Program-made: the position numbers and the translations under genes | Origin: Sparassis latifolia | Taxonomy: Eukaryota; Basidiomycota; Agaricomycetes; Polyporales; Sparassidaceae | NCBI GenBank assembly: GCA_018466975.1 | Contig: CM031561.1 | Location: 4,774,001-4,838,000 of the forward strand | Direction: 5' to 3' | Length of the DNA: 64,000 bases | Shown: piece after piece, positions 1 to 9,145 of the stretch | How positions within the stretch are numbered: position 1 is the stretch's first letter | Layout: every line of letters begins with the position of its first letter | Notes under the pieces: generated by a model | What the model saw: only the letters and a program-made list of their open reading frames with translations | Told to the model about the DNA's origin: nothing | Database searches by the model: none

Positions 1-827
1 TTTCTGAATTTCCTCGTTAGTCCACGTTTTGCGTGAACTCACTTGCTCACTACCTGGGTGAATCTCCATTCGACGACAAGCACACACCGCGGGACCACGT
101 GCTGACGGCACTGGTAACGATCGGGGAAGGGTACCACAATTTCCACCACCAATTCCCGATGGACTTCCGTAACGCGATCAAGTGGTACCAGTATGACCCG
201 ACGAAGTGGTTCATCTCGGTGTGCGAGTTCCTCGGCCTTGCAACGCACCTGAAGGTGTTCCCCGAGAACGAGGTGCGCAAAGGCCAGCTGACGATGGAGC
301 TCAAGCGGCTCCGGAAGGCGCAGGAGGGCCTCTTGTTCGCTCCCGATCTTGATGAGCTTCCGGTGATTAGCTGGGACAGCTGTATGTGTACATCACCATC
401 TATCTGAAGTGTTACTCAGCTGCAATGCAGTCAGGGAGCAGGCGGAGAGGCGTCCCTTGGTTGTTATCGGCGGATTTATTCACGATGTCGGCCACTTCAT
501 GGATGAGCACCCCGGCGGTCGCCATCTCGTCGCGAAGAACATCGGGCGCGACGCGACCACCGCGTTCTTTGGTGGTGTGTACGATCATTCCAACGCAGCG
601 CACAACGTATGGCTCTCAGTTTCTCTCTTGAATAGCGTTCTGACGCATTTGTCTCACAGCTGCTCTCTATGATGCGCGTCGGGATCCTGCATGGTGGCAT
701 GCAGCACGGACTGGACGATAAGAGCGTCCCGCCGTCGCAGCGCCTGCGCATTGCGCGCTACAACGAATCCGGTTTGCCGAGCGCGTCATCCCTGTCGTCT
801 TCAGACAGCGAAGGCCTCCTTATCTGA
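1..827 (+). CDS. ole1: Delta-9 fatty acid desaturase with cytochrome b5 domain, 3' part only
   Basis: This is the C-terminal part of a stearoyl-CoA (delta-9) desaturase, the ER membrane enzyme that puts the first double bond into saturated acyl-CoA. The window opens inside an intron (1-20). Exons read 21-381, 431-606 and 660-827 (TGA at 825-827), with clean GT-AG junctions and continuous phase. The first exon carries the third histidine box (GEGYHNFHH). The second exon carries the fused cytochrome b5 domain with haem motif HPGG at 508-519. Family members have the desaturase domain first and b5 last, as here. The translation is roughly 75-80% identical by eye to the complete paralogue on the other strand at 26929-28592, and the introns sit at the same places. 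The 5' exons, with histidine boxes 1 and 2, lie outside the window. Family assignment is very sure; which paralogue is the main OLE1 is unknown. Confidence 0.95.
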
Positions 828-1229
828 ACACCGGATCACCGTCCCTTTTGTACTTGCGAATATTTGGTCTCACTCTGCACTTTCCGTGGGACTTCACTCT
901 CGCTTTAAGATAGTTTCTGGTATGGTCGTCGATAATAACGTGGAGGTCGACTCGACATCCCTTAGAATATTTTCTCTTGCTATGGCCATAGCTAGCACTA
1001 TTATCTTGTCCACATGGACGGAAGCAGCATGTTACATATCGAAAGAATCACCCCTGTGATATATCCGCACCAGTGACACGGGAATGTGACCTTCGCGTGA
1101 CGCAGTTCCACGTGATCGTGAAATTGCCTTATATGGTGACCACGTCCAACACCATGTCCAAGTGGACTACGAAATAAAATACAATACAACAACAGTCTCA
1201 CACCAGACACGACAGATACAACAGAAATT

Positions 1230-1940
1230 TCATGCAGATACAGCGACGTACGGTGCATCATCCTCAAATTGGCAGCCCCTACGCTCTTTGCGCACGTTGT
1301 GCACGTTCTTCATGTGACGCGACATGTCGCGTTCGATGGGTTTGTCGCAAATGCGACAGGTATCTTTCAGCACGCCCAAGTGGACACCGAGGACATGCCT
1401 CCGGAAGTTCGCGCCCGCGGCGATCACTTTGCAGTCTCCCCACTGGCATTGCACATGTAGCTTGGGCCTGCAGGAGGTGACATCGCGGATGTGGTCCTCG
1501 ATCTCCTGGCAGTCCTTGACGTTGCACCATTTGCACACGTACTCCGGCTGGGACACAGCGACGGCGATACGGGTGGTGATATTGCGTCTCTCCTCCGTCT
1601 CCAATTTCACGGCTGTCGTGTTCTCCTCGGTCTTTGCCTTCTTCGCCTTTTTTACCTTCTCCGGTAGAAGGTCCTCGATCTCATCGGCTTGGCGCTTTTT
1701 CCCTCGCTGAGAGGGCGTGTCTGTGAGCTTCGTGGTCGATGAAGATGCCACGGGTGCTGAAGGGCCACATCCACCTCTACGTGGGGAACACAATCAAAAA
1801 TGGGCTCAATGCGAGAGGGGCGTAGGCACGTACTTCGGTGTAGTCTTCTTGGTTGCGGGCTTCCGCTTTGGCTTAGCCGGAGCTGGCGTGTCCTGAAGCG
1901 TAACCCTGGATGAGGAAGCCGAGCAGTGGCTGTGCAGTGC
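1230..1940 (-). CDS. C2H2-type zinc-finger protein, start unresolved
   Basis: The last exon is open from about 1790 down to the stop at 1230. It encodes a lysine-rich basic segment (KKRQADEIEDLL followed by KVKKAKKAKTEE) and then three zinc-finger-like units: CKWCNVKDC..., a C2H2 unit in CQWGDCKVIAAGANFRRHV, and another in CRICDKPIERDMSRHMKNVH. An upstream exon encoding a proline/lysine-rich stretch (DTPAPAKPKRKPATKKTTPK) joins in frame across an intron of about 54 nt that ends at the cgtag acceptor near 1779. I could not find a first exon with an ATG in phase, so the 5' limit is approximate. The architecture suggests a nuclear DNA- or RNA-binding protein; no target can be named. It converges with the desaturase that ends at 827. 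Confidence 0.6.
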
Positions 1941-1999
1941 GCTTTGTCAGTACAAGCTCGATTCTGATGCACATACGGCACACGTACCTGGTTGCGCGG

Positions 2000-4470
2000 G
2001 GTACCTCACAGACATCGGGAACAGAGCTCGGTCTAAGTTATACATAAGCAGCTGTCAATGACAAGGACCGCGCAGCATGTCAGAGACGTACCTGCAAAGC
2101 GATGGCCTCCGGCGTGGCTGCTCTGGAGAAGCATATTCCGCTATCGGACTCCGCGTTGTCGTGTACGCATATTTCTGCTGTATGTCGTTGATATGGCTGG
2201 GTCTAGGTGGTACATGAGCAACGTTCAGCGGCGATGACAGCGACCACGAGAGGCCATGTGTGGGAGGAGACGCACATGCATGGCGATGGCGCCTGGCTCC
2301 GCTGATTCTGATTAGCGCCTCCCGCCTTCGACTCCTCCCGAGTTGCGTGCGGATCCGGTTGCATGTCGTTCGCGGTTATTGAGTTAGGAGAGTGGCCTTC
2401 GGCGACATCGAGCTCGCATGAACTTGAAGATTCGCTAGACCTGGGGAGTGGCCCGCGTCACGCAGACTCGTCAGGTCTAGGGAATGCCACATTGTGAAGG
2501 GAGTGTGGACGTACGAGGTGGCCGACTCCGATGTGGCACGGGAGACGGAGCCAGAGAAGTATCTGACGCGACGCAACATATCAACACGAGCTGGATGTAA
2601 ACAAGCACGGATCAAACGCGTACTCCATTTGATGGTCCAATTCATGAGCATATCCAGGCGCTAGAGGAAGGCTACTCCAAAAATCGTCAGTTAACGACCG
2701 GTGGCCACCAAGCAATACACGAACGGCGACCAGTCGCACTTTGCAGTACCATCGAATAAGGCATCCCTGTCGAGATCATATCGCATGGCCTCGAAGAATC
2801 TGGAGTGCAGAGGGTCAGTTTCCAGACAGCGTCGAATTGCCACCGAACTGCATACAATGCCCATTCCGCCTCCCCCACTTCGCAAGGCGTATGCGTCAAT
2901 GAATATAATTCGTTCATTTAGGTATTTGAAGAGGCGTGAGTGTAGGAAGTCTTGAATGTGGTTGGTTCGAAGTTTCCTGTTCGAGGTTCGAGGTTGAAGT
3001 CAGGTCGGGCAGTCGCGTCTTTTAAGCATCGCAGTGTTGCTTTGTTGTGCCCCGCGTGCATAAATCCCGTGATCATTCCGTTGCATAGGAGAAGTACGAG
3101 CTCTGGAAAAGCTGTTACGATGGTCAATTGGCCAAGATTTCATGAATAAATTCTATCTCACAACTCCTTACAGAAACGAGCAAAGTAGGAATGAAGATGC
3201 TCACCAATGAGTTTATACTACAATCGCGACGAAAAACTCTTTGATTAGAGCGACCAAAGGACATCGGCCTCTCGTCCATTTCAACACTAGACAGGCATCA
3301 TGAAAAACGTCGTCGGATTATTACACTCACCACGATTCTCATCTGCATGTGAAGATACTCACTCATTCCAGCAACCTTGGCCCGAATGTGCGTAACAACG
3401 CTCGAAAGTTATTGACAGTTTCCTGCACGTCTGTCTTTATATAAAGAAAAGTCAAGGCACTCAGGCGCACTAGAAACGTCACTGGAGACTCGTCGGACCT
3501 GGTTTTTCTTCGTACACTTGTATGTGATCCGAAGGGTAGCTCTACGACAGAAGGCTACCTTACATCGTCTCTTCAGACATATCCGCCGGTCGGTCGAACT
3601 GGGGGCTGTCTTGTCCAATAGGAAAACCAGACTAGTCGTGAACTGGCTGAGCCTATCTCACCAATTGACTCGTCGATTTGTGACTAGTGTCAAGTTTTTC
3701 TGAGGGTTCTACAGCATAGTCAAAATCGAGTCGCTGAATTTTTGGCCGCTCCACAAGACTTACCTACCAGAACGATCCCTCTCTTCGGGCATGTGTTTGC
3801 CTTGGTGTCATACGTGAATCGAGGGCGGTAGTGTGCCATTGACTGACCTTCATCGATTAGCTCGTTGTCGGACAGCCCAAGCTTCAGACAAGTTCTCGTC
3901 GCATAGTATTTACTTTACTCGCACGTCGGAACTTTGTCCCACTCCCCGCCCGGACCGGCGGGTATGTGATCTCGGCGCTTCATTGTGGACTATCAGTATA
4001 TGAATGTCCGTGGGATCAAATTGCACATCACTGTCCTCTGGCAGGACTGGCAACCAACTTAGCCTTTCGTCATAGGGTTCTTCTCCATAAGCCCTAAGTG
4101 AACACAGGGTATAGGTTTCGACAATGTGTCTATAGGTAGGCCAATGAAGAAGGTATCATCATTCTAAATTGGATCATCCAGTAGTCGTACCTCCGGCAGG
4201 ACGCTACAGTGGATGGCGGAGGTGTCAGGCCTTCAGGATTGACTTTGGCGCTCAATTGGAAGGACTGTCGATGGGCGATCTACCTGGTCTTACACAGCAC
4301 AACCTGTCTTACACTGCATAATCGGGGCTTTGCAAGTCACATGGCATTGTTGGTGCGACATATACGATAAGTAGGAACTTGTATCAAGCTCGAGATAACT
4401 TGTAGAGATGGAAATAACATCAGCCAATTTACAAACACTGCAAATCTACTTACTAGCGTACGGTGAAAGT
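2000..4470. other. No supported gene
   Basis: Only short ORFs on both strands, with no recognisable domain, no convincing exon chain and no strong repeat. A weak repeated motif (GGTTCGA-like runs near 2965-2995) is too irregular to be a tRNA B box in context. I see nothing else to annotate. Confidence 0.5.
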
Positions 4471-4472
4471 AG

Positions 4473-4989
4473 CTAATCCTGGTCATAGCCGTTTTCATTG
4501 TATTTACACATCGGGTCAGGTATAGTAGTGAACGGCGCATCCGTTATGCCGTTGAACGCCAGCCAACCTTTCACCTTCAGGTCGTCCTCATTCTCTTCGA
4601 ATGGGACGCAGTCTGCAAGATGAATGAGATAATCATCTCGCCTGCGAGAAGCAATCAAGATCATCGTCCTGCCCCGCGTGGTTTCGGTCCTACGCGGCCA
4701 GTCGACAGGTAGAGCAAAGATAGATTCGTAACCCTTCCGACGCAAGTCGCGGTTCAGGATATGCGCCTCGCCGTTCTCGATGGTTAGTCCGCGGCGCGCT
4801 CCAATTTGTGCGAGCTGCGCAAGAGTGATGAGATAACCGCCCACAATAAGCATGGTTGGATCTGCAAACTCGAATACGACCGTCATGAGCAAAGCAAGTT
4901 CGAAGACGCATCCATTGCAACACTCACCCGTTAAGTACTTTAAGTTCGCTACAAAGGTGTACGAGGTTTGGGGTGTAGGGGATTCTGAA
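4473..4989 (-). CDS. Hypothetical protein, two visible exons, 5' end missing
   Basis: An unrecognised protein. The long 3' exon is open to the stop at 4473 and encodes a hydrophobic start (PTMLIVGGYLITLAQLAQIG) followed by charged, codon-biased sequence (GYESIFALPVDWPRRTETTRG, then DYLIHLADCVPFEENEDDLKVKGW). An upstream exon (SYTFVANLKYLTD...) joins in phase through a GTGAGT donor next to 4928 and a TTTGCAG acceptor near 4866. This supports a real spliced gene rather than a chance ORF. The first exon and start codon were not identified; a further exon may lie near 5000-5050. Function unknown. Confidence 0.45.
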
Positions 4990-5309
4990 ATAGCATCTCA
5001 GCTAACTGGAAGACAAGATGATGGACAAGCGAGAAACCATACCGGCTGATGTAGAAGACGAGTGTTGAGCTGCTGTGGCGTATACTCGAGTGGCTCGGAG
5101 TGCATGCTTTATATACTCAGGAGGACGGTCACATGCCGATTCAGAGGCCCTGCGCGTGGCAACCACTACTATTACCGTTACTATACCAGCGCCATTTCTC
5201 GTCTCCAACCTGCCCTTCATGGGTTACTGTATTATTCGCTCTACATGAAGGAATGACTGTCTTCCGTGAGTAGTACTGGAGGTTGGAAATAAGTCTAATT
5301 GTTCGCCAT

Positions 5310-5760
5310 TTTCCAGTGTCAGCTCCGTCAAGTGCGTCCGTTGTACGCCTGTTGTCCATCGAGTGCGTCTGTGTACGCTCTGCCCTCTATTGTCTGCGTT
5401 AGATCTGTTGCATTTCCAATCGGAGTCTGTTCACCTCCGAAGGATCTGTCACCTGTGTTGATCTCTCGTACGTCGAGAGTCTGTTCGCCTCCGGAGTATC
5501 GGTTGTCCGCTATCCACCCTTAACCTTATTGTCTCCGTCGAGTGCGTCTGTTTTCAATTATTCACTGTATTGTCTTCATTGAGAGTACCTATTGTCCTAT
5601 TCAGCCAATGTTCCCACCGAAGACATGTTCTTTGCCATATCGTCTCCGGGTGCATTTGATTTGTCGCTTTGGCCTATTGTGTCGTCATCTGTTTGTGTGA
5701 ATAAGCCACTATGGATGCCTGTTGTCTATTATGTGCCGTCTGTCTGTCATCTCAGTGCGT
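5310..5760. repeat. Degenerate minisatellite-like tract
   Basis: A run of imperfect units resembling TTGTCTCCGTCGAGTGCGTC recurs at irregular spacing of about 30-60 bp. Recognisable copies start near 5328, 5356, 5384, 5425, 5470 and 5530, with weaker ones to about 5660. The units vary a lot, so the array is old. It lies directly upstream of the ORF at 6071. The ORFs read through it are compositional and not treated as genes. Confidence 0.45.
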
Positions 5761-6070
5761 TGCCGTTGGGTATGCTCTGTCATTGTTTTCTCTTTTAGTC
5801 TGTTGACAGAATTTGTATTCAATCGGACCCTATAGCGGTCCGTATTTATTCGGTCACTTTGCGGCATGCACTATGCAATTCTCCCCATTCCTTCTAGTGA
5901 TGTAAGTACTTGTCTGACTTGCGACAACTCTTGGTCCTGACGTCTTTCGCAGTGTACCAACGTCACCAGAAAACTGTGTCGAGTTCAAGTGTGTGCTCTT
6001 TGATCCAACTAATACTCAGCGAGTAGTCACACTTTCTTCCATGGATGATTATAGCTGACATTAGCCCCAG

Positions 6071-6769
6071 ATGGCTGCTTCTAATGTGCCCTACCCACCT
6101 TGGATCCGCCAACGCCTCGGAAATATGTGGCAACGCCCCCCTCGTTATGAGAATTCATATTACGGTCCTATTGATGGGATCCTTAATTCTTGTTTCCCCA
6201 CTTCCCAACGTTTCCTTGTGAAACCTCAGGCCATCCTTCGCCCATCTTATCCCGTCGTATCATCAACTCACCTTCCACCTGGTGCACCACAACACCCTGA
6301 TGCGTCTCGGTCATCACGACGTCATGCGGCTGTGCCGCCCGTGCAGCGTCTCCCGCATGATTCCCCTAGTCACTCGTCCAACTCTTCTCTTGATTCCACA
6401 GGTGACCCCATGCTGCCACGTGCGTTGGGTGGTTGGGAACAGAATGTTCTCAAGCCAGACTTCATCGTTGTGAAAGGTACGGCGGAGTTGAATAGCGATG
6501 TGATCCTTGCCCTGGTGGAAGTCAAAATCAGTACCCAGGAAGAGTTTACCGGTATACTTCAAGTCTTCCTTTACCTTGACGCGCTTCAGACAAAGAATTA
6601 TGCAAATGAATTCATAGCGTACTTATCCATGGGCGAACGCACGCGTGTCTGGGAGACCCGTGTAGAGGGGAATAGTCGCAAACAGGTTATGATAAGTGGA
6701 CACATAGTCACTGGGGACATGCCATTTTGCAATAGGCTCCGCCTGCTTCGCCAAAATTATTGGGCCTAA
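6071..6769 (+). CDS. Protein with PD-(D/E)XK-like nuclease signature
   Basis: A 232-residue open frame from ATG at 6071. The N-terminal half is proline/serine-rich and probably disordered. The C-terminal half (from about residue 125) has the order expected of a PD-(D/E)XK core: LKPDFIVV supplies the PD, a strand VILALVEVKIS supplies the E-V-K triplet, and a following helix has Q (GILQVFLYLDAL) where many family members carry a conserved Gln. A GT-AG bounded upstream exon may exist (donor near 5903), but the frame joining is unclear, so the visible ATG is used. No transposase or known partner domain is fused. It could be a domesticated or decayed restriction-like nuclease, a piece of a mobile element, or an inactive fold. 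The nuclease assignment rests on motif order only. Confidence 0.5.
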   Translation: MAASNVPYPPWIRQRLGNMWQRPPRYENSYYGPIDGILNSCFPTSQRFLVKPQAILRPSYPVVSSTHLPPGAPQHPDASRSSRRHAAVPPVQRLPHDSPSHSSNSSLDSTGDPMLPRALGGWEQNVLKPDFIVVKGTAELNSDVILALVEVKISTQEEFTGILQVFLYLDALQTKNYANEFIAYLSMGERTRVWETRVEGNSRKQVMISGHIVTGDMPFCNRLRLLRQNYWA

Positions 6770-7181
6770 CGGGACACGTTCCATTTGACTACCGTTATAG
6801 TAGTATATGTACTATGTCTATCGATCGGCGATCCTACATACACAACGTCTGCGTCAAACATTTTCAGGACATTCTTGCGAGCAAACTACTCAGTTGCCCT
6901 GCATTGTCACGAAATTGCAAACGGCCTTAGGGCCTTGTACTAGGGGCGTTATCGCACTTATGTTATCTTGAAAGTCTGCTCCACAGTATCATCGCGACGC
7001 TACACGCCCAACTGGAACATAATGTTCATTAGACCACCACTCAGCCAATGTTGATCGGACCTCCAAATAGTTTTTTCTGGGACCTCAGATTGATGGCCTC
7101 GGAAGAACAAATGCCTTGATTTCCGAGAGATGTAATACCGGTCCCTTATGGAAGCTCCGCACGGCTGATTTCCGCTGAAGT

Positions 7182-7612
7182 TAAGATAGACCTCACTCAT
7201 GCCCAACCACTCTAAGCGCCGTGACATGGTTGTGACCCGACAGTTGCCCGAGAGTGATGCTATTGATTTGGGAGCAATAAGTCAAAGTCTGATACCCGAT
7301 ATGGTAATGGATGGTGTGGTAAGGGCCACTTATCAGCCAAATATTTACCTGCTGGATGTTGGCTCTGTTTGGTTGCCGTTCACTTTGGGTTGTTGCCAGC
7401 CTAATTTCTCTCCTACAAGGGCGAAATAAAAAAATGTGCTCCCTGGGAATATTCAAGAAGGTATTCATTAACAATCCCCAGGGAACACATTTCTGATAAA
7501 GGCTTTGTGGAAAGAGGAATTAGACGAGCAAGCACTTTTGCCCGCCATTTTGGTGTAAGCGTGACATTAGACGCCCGACGCGAGTGGTTGGATATGAGTG
7601 AGGCCTATCTTA
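7182..7612. repeat. Foldback-like inverted repeat
   Basis: The 31-bp arm at 7582-7612 is repeated in inverse orientation at 7182-7212 with about three mismatches; both arms read GAGTGGTTGG..ATGAGTGAGG in their own direction. Similarity beyond the arms fades quickly. A second, tighter hairpin lies between them at 7432-7492. Together they look like the remains of a non-autonomous foldback or TIR element. No transposase is visible. Confidence 0.5.
7432..7492. repeat. Hairpin, 16-bp stem
   Basis: AAATGTGCTCCCTGGG is followed about 29 nt later by CCCAGGGAACACATTT, its reverse complement with one mismatch. It sits inside the larger inverted repeat at 7182-7612. No T-run follows that would suggest a terminator, and terminators of this kind are not expected in this organism. 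Confidence 0.6.
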
Positions 7613-8325
7613 TATTGGATGACACTCGGAGATCCGGCGCGAGGTTTCCAGGACGTTTTGCTGAGGTTCTCCACTGGAGATCCCTGTCCAGCCACAACAC
7701 AAACACTGGCATGCTCGGCAAGGGCAAGGTCGCAAAAAGTCAGAAGTCAAATTTGGCCTGCCCTAAACTCGCCTCGCCTCGCCTCACTGCCACGTCTCCC
7801 TGCTTCCCAGTTGTCTCACTGTCCTGTTCTCCCGCCCCCCACGATGGTCTCTCTTGGAGTGTCATCAGCCATCCTTCATTCCCAACATGCCACATGTTCT
7901 ATTATCAGACAAAGTAGGCCTTCTTTAAAGATATTCTATATGCAGTTGGCTCCCTTTGGCGGCACGAATCAATTTTCTGCCTATGTACATTATTTTGTCT
8001 TGTAGGCAGTTTGTGACATGACCTCTGTAGTAGCTCCAGAAATGTGATCTATTTACACCACAATTATTCTGTGTAATTAGCTGAAAGAGCCAGAGCTGTA
8101 TATAGTGTGCATGCAATACGGAAGAGCCGAGCTGTGGCCTCCACAGGCAGTGACTCCCCGGTGAGGGATCTCCATTGGATGTTACATGGTACATGCTGTG
8201 GAGATTCTGTGAAGGGACATCTGATGGATGTTGGCTGAGTAGTAGTCTGTTGGACGTTCGATCGGAGCTCCCTGGGAAACTGCCCGGCAAGATGTTAAAA
8301 AAAGGAATATGCCATTTGGCGGTGT

Positions 8326-8343
8326 AGTACTAGTATACTAGTA
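8326..8343. repeat. Perfect 18-bp palindrome
   Basis: GTACTAGTATACTAGTAC is an exact inverted repeat with no spacer. It lies in a non-coding stretch between the foldback-like repeat and the copia element. Purpose unknown; it may be an old element end or a palindromic protein site. Confidence 0.6.
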
Positions 8344-8905
8344 CATCACTTACAGGCGCCAAACAACAGCTGCGCCGAAGTAACAACCAAGCACGGTGGA
8401 TCTGGAAGAAAGTACATCGTATCTCAGCGTTCAGTGCCAGTACCGTTCCGAATGGCTGACAGTATCACTGAGGAAAAAGATATGCAGCGAAGAAGTCGAC
8501 AGTTACGAGAACGTCCAAGAGAGACATGGGAGACTGTACGTTGGAGAGACAGAGGCACAAGAGTCCTTCCAAAACCAGAGGATGCCAACCCGCCGTCCAC
8601 GCCCGAAGTTCATCAAGGGCGCCAATGCACGCTCTCCATAAATATCTATTCCATCGTATTCAACGTCAACACGTGATGGCCATCTCAGCGCCCCCGCAAT
8701 GCACCACACATTCCCCACAGCATCTACTGTACTATTTCGACCAACTGTTCATGCATTGTGACGCATGATGCTCAGTTCGGCCAGTTCAACAGTTCAGACC
8801 CAGTCAAAACGTCGAAAATTTAGATCGGGTTGTATCGAATAGTGGCAAAATATTTGATCACATTCTATGGAAGTTGATATCGATAGAAAAAATGAGACTG
8901 GAACG

Positions 8906-9145
8906 TGTTAGAAATCGCGCCTTAGTTCCCAAATAGGAAGGTAGTGATGGCGGGTCAAGATGCGTCAGGGCACGTGATTACGCGTCCTAAAATAGATTTC
9001 TGTATATATACAGTTCTAGACGCTCCACTTTATATAAGCAAATTTCCTTCTTTGTCTTTCTTTGTAATCATGCCCTCGGCTTGTCTGCCCTTGGGCGCTC
9101 CCCAAATTTCTGGAGCTCCAGAAATTTGGGCGCTACTTTCCAACA
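8906..9145 (-). repeat. 3' LTR of copia element
   Basis: 240 bp, bounded by TGTTA/TAACA ends. Positions 9101-9130 form a perfect 30-bp palindrome made of CCCAAATTTCTGGAG and its reverse complement. It matches 13568-13807 at all but about seven positions; most differences are C/T or A/G. Confidence 0.95.

Noticed and set aside
2960..3000. GGTTCGA-type motifs resembling tRNA B boxes
   Set aside because: They are a short degenerate tandem with no fitting A box or cloverleaf.
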